DNA of 64,000 bases, taken from contig JBCFYV010011135.1 of the NCBI GenBank assembly GCA_039000515.1, positions 24,172,235 through 24,236,234 on the forward strand, given 5' to 3'. Below the pieces are notes generated by a model. That model was not told the origin of the DNA. It ran no database searches and was given only the letters and a program-made list of their open reading frames with translations. The position numbers were made by a program, and so were the translations under genes. This stretch comes from Timema cristinae (Eukaryota; Arthropoda; Insecta; Phasmatodea; Timematidae). Below are positions 23,885-35,017 of the stretch, one piece after another (position 1 is the stretch's first letter; each line of letters begins with the position of its first letter).

Positions 23885-23962
23885 GTTCAGCGCTAGCTCA
23901 GCGGTAAGCCAAAGAACCAACAAGTGCTAAAGGTTTGGAATCGAGTTGGCCGTGTTCTTTTA
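23885..23962 (+). mobile_element. tRNA-like sequence
   Basis: GCGCTAGCTCAGCGGTAAGC and GGTTTGGAATCGAG resemble A and B boxes but cannot form a clean cloverleaf. Probably a SINE relic. Confidence 0.3.
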
Positions 23963-24169
23963 GTTTGAACGGTCCCCCGTCTCGCGTCCGCCACAAAAAA
24001 AAATGGTTTAGTGTAACGTCTCACCTTGCTAAATTAACTCCTGTATCAGAATTAGAACCCCCAGTGTATTATTGAAAACTCGGTTATAAAAAAGCACTTA
24101 CCCACCAGAATATATTTTATAGCCTGCATATGACGTCACAACCCATAGATTTTATTATGATTTTCTTTA

Positions 24170-24392
24170 GCATCACCTTTATTTACCGTTCGGGTTGTAA
24201 GCAAATAGATTAATTACGCCAATGTGTTAGGGATGAGGAAGTTTGAATTTAGAGGAGGGGTGCCCGCATTTGCGAGGAAGGAGAGTGAAAAAATATTCAT
24301 GAAAAATCTTAATCCAACCGAATGGGATTAGAACACTGACCTTCCCATAATTAGCAGTATAGTCTGTTACTAGAATGAAACCTTTGTAATGT
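24170..24392 (-). mobile_element. Old SINE-A/C copy
   Basis: Diverged tail (CCGTTCGGGTTGTAAGC), body (GCCCGCATTTGCGAGGAAGG) and head remnant (GCAGTATAGTCTGTTACTAG). Confidence 0.7.
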
Positions 24393-24404
24393 TTTATTAT
24401 AATT

Positions 24405-24626
24405 TAGCACCGCGTCTTACTTACTATTTCGGTTATACGCTTAAGTACTAATTACGCTAATGGATTAGGAATTGAGAAGATTGAATTTAGAGGAAGTGAA
24501 CGTGCATTTGCGTGGAGGGAAAGTGGAAAACTATTTAGGAAAAACCGTCACCCAGTTCACCCGACCGAGATTCAAACCTCGATCTCCCTATCCTCGGCAG
24601 TCGAACTCAACACGACTAGTGCGTTA
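24405..24626 (-). mobile_element. SINE-A, 5'-truncated
   Basis: The tail, body and B box are clear. The head ends inside the A-box region (AGTGCGTTAAAA), so the first about 25 bp are missing. Confidence 0.85.
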
Positions 24627-24639
24627 AAACATTGCCTAG

Positions 24640-24985
24640 ATACTCATTTTAATCAAAACTTTGGAGATGGTTTTGGGAAAATTTAGTTTATATCTTTTTC
24701 TCACAAATATAAAATACCATTAGTTATAGGGTTGTATATAGATTCCAAAAAAAATCCCTCGAGAGAAACTTATGAAAACCCTAGATACCAAGTTGTAACC
24801 TTATCAGTAAAATAGTTTTCAACTCTAGGCTGAGATACAGACAGACAAACGGCATCGTGAAAACTACTTTTTTTTAGTTCAGGGGGTTTACAAACGTTGA
24901 CATTTATCAAAATCTCGAGTAATATTTTTTTGACGTGTCACAATCTCTCTCTCTCTTTTTCCCTCCCGAGGTATTAAGAGAAAGT
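24640..24985 (-). repeat. Dispersed repeat R, partial
   Basis: Minus-strand match to the first 350 bp of R: the GTCTGTCTGTATCTCAGCC region, TTTTCATAAGTTTCTCTCGA and the CTCGAGATTTTGATAAATGT part. Confidence 0.7.
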
Positions 24986-25116
24986 AAAAAATAGTGATCT
25001 ATACACAATACAGTTTGGGGAAGAATTTTTGAAAAACAAACTTTTAAAATACCGATATAGCTTGTATTTTTAACATGACTTTAAAAAAAAACTTCATCTT
25101 GACTGTATCTACAGTA

Positions 25117-25323
25117 GTCCCGTGGCTTCTTTGGTGCTGAGTGACAGCTCACAGCTGACAGGGTACAGCTTTGAAAAGTTACCAGACCAAATTATGTATC
25201 CCTACGTCAAACCATATGATCTGCAAAAACATGTGTTTAGCAGCTGTCACTTCTATATACCTAAATGTTGACTGTCAGAAGTCAGCTGTGAACTGTCAGT
25301 CAGCACCAAAGAAGCCACGGGGC
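25117..25323. mobile_element. Short MITE with TA flanks
   Basis: The ends GTCCCGTGGCTTCTTTGGTG and its near-perfect inverse at 25304-25323 are flanked by TA. The 207-bp interior is rich in CAGCTGT-type motifs. A truncated copy lies at 2758-2912. Confidence 0.75.
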
Positions 25324-25404
25324 TATTGTATTTATTTTTTATGTATCGAGCGAGAGCGAAATAACCTATCAATTTGGTTGGGAAAAATATTTTCACATAC
25401 CTTC

Positions 25405-25576
25405 CATGGTTCTTTAACATACCACAATCGACTTGGGACCGAAACGGCTTTACTTTTCTTCCAAAGGAAGTTGTGCTACGGATTTTTATCGCTCAGGAAA
25501 AATCCATAGACCCCGGCTGGGCTTGAACCCACGGAAATTGGATCCAGAGACCCCAAAACCCCTGGGATTAGCACGT
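25405..25576 (-). mobile_element. SINE-D, 3'-truncated
   Basis: Minus-strand match to the first half of the 22-kb copy: GAAGTTGTGCTACGGATTTT, GGCTGGGCTTGAACCCACGG (B box) and CCACAATCGACTTGGGACCG. Confidence 0.75.
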
Positions 25577-25954
25577 GTTGTCTGTAAGTTATTAAATTGT
25601 GTTGAAGGTAAATATTATGATTAAAATATACTACCAGGGGAATGTATTAATTTGGATAGTTATGATATTAGATGTATGTTAACGTTTTTTTTTTTTTAGG
25701 GGTTTTGAAACTTTAAAACTGTAATTTCTACAAGAAATATAGCAGTGTGGCTATTCTAATTAAATAGGTGAGGCCCTTAATAGCCTTGGTGTTTAACTTG
25801 ATTTTTTTAAATTATTTTATGTTGCTTGCTTGGTATCGTTGTTTTTTTTTTTAAATATTCTAAGAAAAATATATTTCTCATACATATTATAAAACAACCA
25901 CATATATCAAATGTCTCCTTCCTCATTTTACTCTCTACCTTGAAGCGTTCTGGT

Positions 25955-26030
25955 ATTACGGGTCCCTACGTTGTGCGCCAATTATGTTGTTCTGATATTT
26001 ACTGCCGCGATGGACGCCAATTGAAGAATT
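25955..26030 (-). mobile_element. Possible LTR-retrotransposon junction fragment
   Basis: On the minus strand, ATTGGCGTCCATCGCGGC and ATTGGCGCACAACGTAGGGA lie 47 bp apart. Both resemble the TGGCGCCCAACG-type sequence that follows 5' LTRs in insect Gypsy-like elements. Nothing else of such an element is present. Confidence 0.3.
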
Positions 26031-26237
26031 ATAATTAATAAACACTTATTATTTTGACATGTTTTTTATTTCTGAATCTGTTTATTTATTGTGAAAATAG
26101 ATCATGTCGTTGAAATATATACGTGGCCTATTGTATGAGCGCGGACAGGTGTTGCTGGACCCCAAGTGAATTCTGTCAGTTCTGGACACCAACTGCCTTT
26201 ACGTTGCACCATTCTTTGTATATATCCCTTGCTCATA

Positions 26238-26367
26238 GAAGCTTCGAGAAGGTTTAGTTTAGAAAAAACAAAATACAAGACAAAAACATCTCGGTCTTAC
26301 TAGAAGCTTCGAGAGCCGGAAAATGACCCAAGTTACATTTAAAAATCTCTCTTCGAACCTTCGAGAA
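26238..26367. promoter_or_regulatory. Cluster of heat-shock-element motifs
   Basis: Perfect three-box elements of the form GAAnnTTCnnGAA occur at 26238-26250 (GAAGCTTCGAGAA) and 26355-26367 (GAACCTTCGAGAA). A 2.5-box version (GAAGCTTCGAGAG) lies at 26303-26315. HSF trimers bind such arrays. A TATA-like ATATATATT lies at 26387-26396. No coding frame follows within the next 700 bp, so the target, if any, is unknown. Confidence 0.5.
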
Positions 26368-26415
26368 GAGGAAGTTATTATTTGAAATATATATATTGTC
26401 AACCTGACTTGACTG

Positions 26416-26447
26416 GTGTCACGTGCGTGACGTCACTGATCAGTGGC
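26416..26447. promoter_or_regulatory. Overlapping E-box, CRE and palindromes
   Basis: GTCACGTGCGTGAC contains CACGTG. It runs into TGACGTCA (26428-26435), a full CRE, which overlaps the perfect palindrome CACTGATCAGTG (26434-26445). This dense set sits about 50 bp past the last heat-shock-type motif. Confidence 0.4.
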
Positions 26448-26479
26448 TTTTGCCTTCTTAGAAGAAGAAGTGCTTTAAG

Positions 26480-27185
26480 CGCCATTTAATATACTACATA
26501 ATTTAAATGAAATAAGATACGTTTATAAAATTAGGACGATATTATTGTCAATGCTTTCACATATTCTTTAGGGGCAAATCAATTACATTACAACCTCCAA
26601 TAAAAAGTAGGCCCTACCCCTTTGGTGAAAAATAAGTTTTCTTGTTGTGAAAATTATTAAATAAAAATCTATCTAAGTAAATACCAAAAAATGCCCATTG
26701 ACGTGTTTACAGAATTAAATTCATATTCCATTTTTTTTTAAATGCTGAAATTTTACGTATGGTATTCTTCATTATTTTGCACACATAATTTAATTTTCAA
26801 GTTAAACATTCCATTAAAATTGATTTGACTCAAAACTGCATTGTTTGATGTAATAAATATACTAATGATAATGTCCCATATTATTTCATCACGGTCTACA
26901 CTCCCTGATTTAATGAGAGCTCGTAATTGCCATATGACCCAACAGAAATATTTTTTTTCCGCCTCAATAATGTTAATAGCGAAGAGTTAATTTTGATTGA
27001 ACTACTAATAATGTTTTGTTTTGATTAAAAAAAATGGTTCTATCATATAATGTAGATTTAACCTATTTCAACGTTAATAATCATTATATAATTGAAACAG
27101 TATAAATACTATACTGATTGTATTGATGAAATGGAAAATTATTATTTATTATATTTATTATTAAGTGTGTTGTCTTACGACAAAT
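26480..27185. other. Gene-free stretch next to the heat-shock-type motifs
   Basis: AT-rich with no open frame of note and no repeat match in the window. If the motif cluster drives a transcript to the right, it would be non-coding here. Confidence 0.4.
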
Positions 27186-27189
27186 TAAT

Positions 27190-27680
27190 ACCTTTTGTCA
27201 ATGAACTTAGACCGCCTCTGCGCCCTGTTCTCTGCATCCTACGTCAGATCCCAGGATTTTATCATTTCCTTCAAGTCATCCAATATTTTAATCCTCCTTC
27301 TTCCTAAGCTACTCTTTCTCTTAACCTTTCCTTCTGTGACGTTGTGCAAAAGACAGTTCCTGCTAAGGATGTGTTCTGTCTGCTTTATACCGAAGAATCA
27401 CATCCAAAATGGTTCTCTTATCACCCACTCTTCTAAGGACTTCTTCCTTTGTCACCCTGTCTTTCCACCTGATCTTCTCAAGTCTTCTCCAGCACCACAT
27501 TTCAAAACTCTCCAAATATTTCTTTTTCATCTTCCTTAAAGTCCAAGTTTCTGCTATATACAGTGCGATGCTCCATAAGTAGCTCTTTCATCAGTTTCTT
27601 CTTCAGTTCCAAACTCAACTTGCTGGTCATCGGTAACTTTTTCTTATTGAAAGCTTCCTTGGCAATACTCCGCAACCAAC
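27190..27680 (-). pseudogene. Non-LTR retrotransposon fragment (ORF2 C-terminal region)
   Basis: Read on the minus strand, this segment gives typical LINE ORF2 C-terminal pieces: LEFEMWCWRR-like (here LESFEMWCWRRLEK), IRWKDRVTKEEVLRRVG and RTILDVILRYKA. Stops and frameshifts break it. It is about 70-80% alike by eye to the plus-strand fragment at 59570-60140. Plus-strand open frames here are antisense shadows. Confidence 0.8.
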
Positions 27681-28284
27681 TCTACCTGCATAAACTTATT
27701 ATTACTAGACTACCGCATGTAATATTTACTGTCGTTGAAGTGGACTTCCTCAACGTCTATATACTACCGTGACATCATTTGAGGTATTAGAACGGCACAA
27801 ACTTATTACTTCTTGACTGAGCAAAGATGACCACTACCTCTGTGTCAGACGCAAACGATCTTGTGGTCTTTTTGGAGGCATTACTCAGACTAAGTATCCT
27901 TCACTAGACGTGAACAATAGCTAGCTGTGATCTTTACGTCATTTGAGGCTCTATAAAAGAGTATTACTACTAGACAGCGTATCGTGGCCCCTCCCTTTGC
28001 TAAGCTATTGATATATCCCTGTGCCTATGGTATCATTAGAGACACGCTGTATTGCAATACATTCCAATTTTTGTAGGCAGAACGCTTTAGAAAATACAAA
28101 GTTTTTGTTTTCTATAACTATACAATTTTACTATATCTTATTGTTATTTCAGCAGTACTGATAAATGATAATGTTAACAGAAATTTAAAATCCGTAGATC
28201 ACATGACTTGACTTATATGACGTGGAATTAGATCGAGTAACTTTTATAGATGACAAATAAGGTTTTTACTATAAATGTTAGCAT

Positions 28285-28920
28285 TTATATGACAGATGTA
28301 GATTTTATGCGTCGTCCAATACTAATACAGGTACAATATTGGTTGATATATATCTTTTTTTTTCCATGTCATAAATGGGCATGGTGTGTTGCAGTATATG
28401 TTGATCATCATGGCTGCAGAATTGATGCGCCGTTTAGTTCAAATAGGTATAATGTTGACTTATATCTCTACGGCTATGTCCTAGAGGCATGGTGTGTTGC
28501 AGTATATGTTTCTCTTGATAGCTCCATATCTGATGCGCCGTTTAGTAGTAATAATTATATTGTTTGACTGGAATTTCTGCGTATCTTAGTATGCATTGCA
28601 TTATATCTGCAGATTTGATGCACTATATACTAGTAATAGTTATATTGTTTGACTACAATTTTTCTGTGGCCAGGACATCACTAGAGGCACGGTGTGTTTC
28701 AGTACAATATGTTGGTCCTGAGAAATACATATTTGATACAATATCTAGTAGTAAGAAAGATATATTTTGACTGAAATTTCTCTGCGGCCATGACATCACT
28801 AGAGGCATGGGGTGTTTCAGTACATGTTGTTTTTGATAGCTGCAGATTTGATGTACCTTTTAGTAGTAATAAATATATATTTTTTGACTGAAATCTTTCT
28901 GAAGCCCTGTCTTCATTTTA
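28285..28920. repeat. Degenerate tandem repeat, about five units of 115-120 bp, just before exon 1
   Basis: GAGGCATGGTGTGTTGCAGT-like sequence, then GATTTGATGCGCCGTTTAGT-like sequence, then TTTGACTGAAATTTCTCTGC-like sequence recur in this order. The array ends about 50 bp before exon 1 of the CUB gene. Open frames here (for example 28250-28567) are repeat translations. Confidence 0.8.
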
Positions 28921-28967
28921 CGCCTCATTTAATGGTAATAAGTGTATGGTTTTGTTTCTGTCCGTAG

Positions 28968-29151
28968 TGTGTAACGTGACAATCGACTCCCGTCGTCTGT
29001 CGGCACTGTCCGGCAAGATGTTCGGCCAGATCAAGTCCCCCTCTTTGGAGGGCCCAAGTTTCTGCTGGTACCTCCTTCAGCCAGACACCGGACAGAGGGT
29101 CGAGATCCAGGTGTACCGGTTGGTGAGCGTGGGTCGGTTCAACGGCACCAG
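28968..29151 (+). CDS. CUB-domain protein gene, internal exon 1 of 5 in window
   Basis: This exon encodes the first half of a CUB domain, an extracellular beta-sandwich module used for protein binding. It is preceded by a pyrimidine-rich stretch and TAG at 28965-28967, and followed by the donor GTGAGT at 29152. Two bases complete a split codon, then 60 codons start with CNVTID and include [23 protein letters not shown] and GRFNGT. The paired cysteines and the G-x-IxSP motif fit a CUB start. The last two bases (AG) join the first base of the next exon to make Ser, giving NGTS-CEAGF. No signal peptide or start codon is present, so upstream exons lie outside the window. Insect proteins named 'suppressor of lurcher protein 1-like' have similar multi-CUB layouts, but I cannot confirm orthology. 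Confidence 0.85.
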
Positions 29152-29367
29152 GTGAGTGCCCCTACAGTACCCTGGGACTATCCAAAGGTCATAGGGTGGA
29201 TGGGAACTTAAGAATCTGGTTGGTCACCATGGTTATCTGACACTTCATTGAACCAAGAGATTCAGAGAGCAAGGAATGTTTAAGGTATGATTCTACACCG
29301 GTGTTCAACCCTTCCTTGTCAACAAAGAGGGCACTTTAATTTGAATTTTCTTATTCTTTAAAATTTA

Positions 29368-29642
29368 GGGTGACCTGATGGTCTAGGGTAAGGTGTTGTA
29401 CTTCTGTGCTGGGGCTCCGGGGTTTAATCCTCAGTCCCGGCACCAATTTATCTGATTACCAAACCCTTCCTTCACCTCTGACAAGACATCTGTGAATGTG
29501 GGAGATGCCAGGCCTCCAACGTGGTTCGGATTCCACGTTAAACTGTAGGTCCTCCATTTCATCTCCAGCCACCCTACCATTACACATTAGCGTGTGTGTA
29601 ACCCGAACGGGTAGTAAGACGTGGTGCTAATAATAATAATAA
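29368..29642 (+). mobile_element. SINE-B
   Basis: Complete copy ending in (TAA)n. TTTAAAATTTA is duplicated at 29357-29367 and 29643-29653. It lies 216 bp past exon 1 of the CUB gene. Confidence 0.92.
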
Positions 29643-30161
29643 TTTAAAATTTACTCGAGCGATGAGGAACTACGTTACAACAACTGGATATTATTTCTGA
29701 GGGAACTGTTCGGTTACTATTGGGAAACGGTGTTGTCATTATCTCTTTTATTTGGGTGGCCAATCTTCCCGAAAATATAAGAGAAGTTTGGCAACGCTGG
29801 CTAGTCGAGGTGGCCAGTAGCTCCTTCTTACCCCCAGCACACCACCTCCCGACATAACTGAGAGCGAGGAGATTTGGCAACAGTTAACTGAGAGTGAGCG
29901 AAGATAAAGCTTGTCTCCATAAGGCCTGCAGTTCCCTTAGCAATGATATTGGGTGTAGCGCTTCTAAACAGGAAAAGAATGAGGAAAAAACACACGCACA
30001 TCTTCTGTCGCGTGGTTGACTGGAGAAAGATTTGTTCTACAAACAATTTGAAGATATGACAGGAAGACATTTAACATAACCTATTAAATATTCGTTGTTA
30101 GTAAAAACTTAACTACTGGCTAGAACAATAAAAACAGCGCTGTGTTCTTGACGTCTAATTA

Positions 30162-30447
30162 TTATTATTATTATTATTATTAGCACCGCGTCTTACTACC
30201 CGTTCGGGTTATACGCACTTACGCTAATGTGTAATGGTAGGGTGATTGTGAGATGAAATGGAGGACCTACAGTTTAACGTGGAAACCGAAACCACGGTGG
30301 AGGCCTGGAATTCCCCACATTCACAAGATGTCTTGTCAGAGGTGAAGGAAGGGTTTGGTAATCAGATAAATTTATGCTGGGACCGAGGATTGAACCCCGG
30401 CCGCCAGCACAGAAGTCTGACACCTTACCCCTAGACCGCCAGGTCAC
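30162..30447 (-). mobile_element. SINE-B
   Basis: Complete copy with (ATT)n. CGTCTAATTA is duplicated at 30152-30161 and 30448-30457. Confidence 0.92.
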
Positions 30448-30467
30448 CGTCTAATTAACAACAGACT

Positions 30468-30535
30468 GATTAGACTAGACTGCCGTTGACAGATAAATTT
30501 TGGTTCAAATCCCGGTCGGATATACTGAGATAATA
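30468..30535 (+). mobile_element. SINE-C head fragment
   Basis: GATTAGACTAGACTGCCGTT and a TTGGTTCAAATCCCGGTCGG B box only. Body and tail are absent. Confidence 0.65.
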
Positions 30536-30913
30536 TCCATAGTATTTTATACATATATACTAAACAGGATCTAAACCATTAAACAAAGTAATGATATTCG
30601 ATAATTATTTTTAATGAGACTAGATAAAAAAAAAGTAGGCATACATTTTTGTCAAAATTTTGATAATGTTAGCTTTTTACTTTATCTCAACACTTTGGGA
30701 GAAGAAATGTATTGTGATCATAAAAAAAATGAACTCAAGAGGTTTATAAATGTTGACGTTGCATGACCGCTTGAAACAAAACAAAAAGTGGCATTCGCGA
30801 CTACTTCTAGCACTCCATGTGCCTAGAACCGAAACCATTTTACTGATCAGGTTAAAAAAAAATTTTATATATGGTTTTAAAATTGTTCTCCTTCAAGAGT
30901 TTTAGGGATAAGA

Positions 30914-30928
30914 TTATTATTATTATTA

Positions 30929-30961
<33 letters not shown>

Positions 30962-31217
30962 GCACCGCGTCTTACTACCCGTTCGGGTTATACGCAATTA
31001 CGCTAATGTGTAAATGGTAGGGTGATTGTGAGATGAAATGAAGGACCTACAGTTTAACGTGGAATCCGAACCACGGTGGAGGCCTGGCATTCCCTACATT
31101 CACAAGATATCTTGTCAGAGGTAGAAGGAAGTGTTTGGAAATCAGATAAATCTGTGCTGGGACCAAGGATTGAACCCCAACCCCCTAGCACAGAAGTCTG
31201 ACACCTTACCCCTAGAC
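30914..31217 (-). mobile_element. SINE-B, 5'-truncated, with perfect target duplication
   Basis: Ends at CTTACCCCTAGAC, so the head lacks its first 15 or so bases. TTTAGGGATAAGA is duplicated at 30901-30913 and 31218-31230. It is inserted in repeat R copy 3. Confidence 0.92.
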
Positions 31218-31488
31218 TTTAGGGATAAGAGAACTAACCCTAAAATTAAGGGTAGTTTATTTATGGGCCAAAATAGAAGGAAATGGATGTTATCAAAATC
31301 CGCTTTAAGGATTGTGATTACATTTTGTATCCAGGCAGTGTTTCACATTACAAAAAAAAAAATGAAATTGTCACTTTCTCGTTAAAATTAATTGGAAGTA
31401 TTTTACATAGTCATAACTGTCCAATTGTGATAATTTCCTCGCAACTAATTAAGATACGAAACAAATTATTGTAAAATTGTAGTACGGC

Positions 31489-31690
31489 CAGAAGACTTAG
31501 CTTAGACGGTAGCGTGTTTACTTACTGAGCTAAGAGTCCCTGGTTCGATTCTCGGCATGGCTAAAAATGTTATCATCGGTGAAAATATGGGTTTACCATT
31601 TCACATTGATAAATTAAGGTTCGGAGACTGGATGTTGTGCCTACCCTAGTTTCAAGATAGATTATAAGGTATATGAAGCTACTACCAGGC
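31489..31690 (+). mobile_element. Type-E SINE-like copy with tRNA-like head
   Basis: Head AGCTTAGACGGTAGCGTGTT and B box CTGGTTCGATTCTCGG precede the E body (GTTATCATCGGTGAAAATAT). It interrupts repeat R copy 3. Confidence 0.65.
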
Positions 31691-32324
31691 CTAGCAAGCC
31701 AGTAATAGAAAATATATTACTTGAATAAAAAATTGACCCAGGCCACAGTCTTGAAACAATAATGTATGTAAGTTGTGGTAATATTAAAAATAAAAATCTT
31801 TTATTTGAAATATATTTTACTAAAACCAATAATAACTTAGCTATAAGCATATATATATACATATAGTATTATGAAGGATTTTGTAATTTTGAAATTTATG
31901 TTCCTCTTTACTCAATGTTTCTGTACCAGTGTGTACTATTTCATCTATGTTCTTTGGTGTAGTGTTTCTGGAACATTGTATATTATTTTGCTTCGCAAAT
32001 TCACGAGTTCTTAGCAAATGTCTCCATATTAATACTCGCTTTTCTTGAAACATCTGTAGGTTTTCTTTGCAAGTGGATGTAAACTAATGCAATTCCCGAG
32101 CCTTTTTTTTATAGGTCTTACCGTTTAGCCGCAAGAGACCTCCAAAGAAAGGTCCGCGCCGACTTTAAAGTTGCTCCACCATTTTGACATTTTTTTGGAA
32201 GGGTTAAAAATTCAAATTTTTAGCTTTCTGTAATTTTTACCGTCAGTTACAGGCTAGAAGCTAGAAGTTTGCCAAATTTCAAGTTTATAACTCATCTGTA
32301 AGTGGGTAAATATTAATGTCAGTG

Positions 32325-32614
32325 GGGTGACCAGGTGGTCTAGGGGTAAGGTGTCGGACTTCAATGCTGAGGTCCGGGGTTCAATCCTCGGTCCCGGCAC
32401 AGATTTATCTGATTACCAAACCCTTCCTTCACCTCTGACAAGACGTGTATTAATCACAACTTGTGAATGTGTGGAATGCCAGGTCTCCACCGTGGTTCGG
32501 ATCCCACGTTAAACTGTAGGTCCTCCATTTCATCTCACAATCACTCTACCATTACACATTAACGTAAGTGTGTATAACCCGAACGGGTAGTAAGACGCGG
32601 TGCTAATAATAATA
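32325..32614 (+). mobile_element. SINE-B
   Basis: Complete copy. ATTAATGTCAGTG is duplicated at 32312-32324 and 32615-32627. Head TGGTCTAGGGGTAAGGTGTC and B box GGGGTTCAATCCTCGG are intact. Confidence 0.93.
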
Positions 32615-32629
32615 ATTAATGTCAGTGAG

Positions 32630-34360
32630 TGAGTCAGCCATGTGGTTTTATAGTAGTATAATGATAAAAGATAGAGAAAGTTTGTGTGGTGCACCATAAT
32701 GTTTATTTTTCATCGTAACTATATTTCGTGTACTTCGTGTAAATTACGCGATAATGTAAACACTAAAAGGTTATCACATGAGCGGATTTAGTGATCAACC
32801 CAACCGTAGAAAACACGAACTAAAATGTTTCCTCAACTTAGATGAGTTTTATGCGCAATCTCTTGCCTCGCTCGTAAAGTTAAAGTCAACTAACGAATTG
32901 TAATTAATTGGGGGATTTGATTCAGAAAAACATACACCTTTGGGCAGTAGTGAAGTCAGATTCAAGGGTTCAAGGGTTCAAGGGTGGATGGGAAAGAATA
33001 CGAAGGGGAGGAGGCTATCTAGGGAGTACTTTTAATTTAATATATTTTAAAGTCACCCCACAATCTCTCCCGTAAAAACGTAAAAAAAATCTGTTCGGTA
33101 CGAGAATATATTTCTACAATTAATTTGTAATTATAAATGGTAACTGTTTATTAATATTATTATCATTAATAGTCCCCTTTACCACCATGTAATGGTTTTA
33201 GGAATTAGGAAAGCTATATTTAAAGGAAATGTACCCACATTTGAGTGGAGGAATAATAGATACATTTTGTAAAAAAAAAACTCAGTATGCCTGACCGAGA
33301 TTCAAACCCCGATATTACCGTTCTCGGCAGTTTAGTCTAATTCTAGAGTATCGCGTTAGACCACGTGGCCACCGAAGTGGGTGTGAGCAAAATTGTACCT
33401 AGATTTGCATTGGAAGAAATTGGGGAAACATCTAAAAATAAATGTCACAAGACAGATCGTACAAACGTTATCATTTAGTGTAGTTAAGCTTGGAACAAAA
33501 TTTTCAAACACAGGTTCTAAATAAATTACCCTTGAATAATTTTTACTCAGAAAAACAGACAAATCATCTTGTTAATTACGACATATATCTTCACATATCC
33601 CTTTTAAACCAAGTTGACAAGATATTTTCTTTACAAATTTCATATTTTCAAAAATTATGTATTTGTAAATTTCCATCAAACTATGTTTAATTTGTAAGAG
33701 TAAAAATGTTTTATTTATAGTGAAAAAGAGTGTCCTGATAGCAATTATAAAATAAAATTTCCAGGGGCCATTTTTGAAAAATTTCAAATTAAAACTGTCA
33801 TCAATAGACTAGCCGTTGATGAATTTTTTAAGGAAAAAAATATGTACAGTGTATATTTTTATTGTAAAGATCAAAAACTATTCAGATATACATTTTAAAA
33901 ATAAAATAGTTTGAGCCATTTTCCAAATATTTGTAATTTAAAAAAAATTACTCGTCAGTACACTGCCCTTAATTTAAGGGCTAAGGTAAAATAGAAATGT
34001 ATCCTGTGTGTATACATTATGAATAAAATCCATCAAACCGTTTCAAATCTGTGGCCAGGGACAGATAGACAGACAGATATGGGAACAGACAGAATTGAAA
34101 TATCCCCTTTTTGGGGTGGGCTTGGGGACATTCATTATAATATTGAGATCGAAAATTCTAATGATTACAATATTTTCTCTTTAGGTGAGAAAATAGAAAA
34201 TGACTCTTTCTCTACAACCCAGCCCGGCTTCGAAATAGGACCTCAACGTCACTGAAACCAGACTGAATGAGATCGTCTCCTTTTTCCACCTTGTCTACCG
34301 ATGCTAATCACATATCTACAAATAAGCGTACCGAAAAATAACATCGCAAACAGTTTTAAT
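32630..34360. other. Gene-free stretch around one old SINE-C
   Basis: Apart from the SINE-C at 33185-33382, only AT-rich sequence with chance open frames. CAGACAGA repeats lie at about 34068-34092. Confidence 0.4.
33185..33382 (-). mobile_element. SINE-C, tail lost
   Basis: Body (GTACCCACATTTGAGTGGAG), B box (CCGAGATTCAAACCCCGAT) and head (ACCACGTGGCCACCGAAGTG). Confidence 0.82.
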
Positions 34361-34364
34361 AAAA

Positions 34365-34606
34365 ACTCACTTCGGTGGCCGTATGGTCTACGGCGTCACT
34401 CTAACAATAGACTAGACTACCGATGACAGCTAAGTTGGGGTCTGAATCCTGGTCGGGTGTACATAGGTTGGTTTTCTTTAAATGATTTTTTTTTCACTCT
34501 TCCTCCAAGCAAATGTGGGTACGCTTTATTTAAATTCAATCTTACTCATCCCTAGCTCTTTGGCGTAATTGATACATATACAGTTGGTAAGACGTGGTTC
34601 TAAAAT
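34365..34606 (+). mobile_element. SINE-C
   Basis: Head CACTTCGGTGGCCGTATGGT, B box GGGGTCTGAATCCTGGTCGG, shortened tail GTTGGTAAGACGTGGTTCTA. Confidence 0.82.
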
Positions 34607-34732
34607 AAAAATAAAATTTTTATAAAAACTTAAAATGTTTTTAAGTTCACTTATCATTGTCGAGTATAAAGTCCAAATTTAAAGGCCAACCTTACGACTT
34701 GGTATTCAAAATATACCACCATACATGTAAAC

Positions 34733-34860
34733 CAGCCCGTGTTGTAGTGGTCACTGCAACCTGGCTATGTGTTTAGGGATCCGGGGTTCACTTCCCGACT
34801 GGTAACTCAGGTATGTTTCCCTTAATGTTGATAATCTCAACAGTCACCAGGGTTTGGTTA
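34733..34860 (+). mobile_element. Single tRNA-like element (possible SINE head)
   Basis: GTTGTAGTGGTCACTGC (A box) and CCGGGGTTCACTTCCCGACT (B box). The spacing fits a tRNA-derived promoter. No second copy is in the window. Confidence 0.4.
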
Positions 34861-35017
34861 ATTAGACGTCTTAATTTATGTTAAGATTCGCACTGGTTCC
34901 ACAGCTTTATAATAACTATCATCATTTAATCGCGGTTACGACGTGTGGCCAACCTCCTCTGATGTACCCAGGGCACAGACAGGTAATAAACAGATTCTCA
35001 ACCTCACTAGGATTTCG

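Larger units (their letters stand above)
30640..32060 (+). repeat. Dispersed repeat R, copy 3, split by two SINEs
   Basis: Landmarks of R appear at 30640-30913, resume at 31218-31488 after a SINE-B insertion flanked by TTTAGGGATAAGA, and resume again at about 31740-32060 after a type-E repeat. The order matches copies 1 and 2. Confidence 0.7.

Noticed and set aside
27195..27539. Plus-strand open frame of 114 codons
   Set aside because: Antisense to a LINE ORF2 fragment, whose minus strand has recognisable reverse-transcriptase C-terminal motifs.
32327..32512. Functional tRNA genes at the many A-box/B-box sequences
   Set aside because: These heads have diverged stems and lead into SINE bodies. 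None folds by eye into an intact tRNA with a clear anticodon arm.
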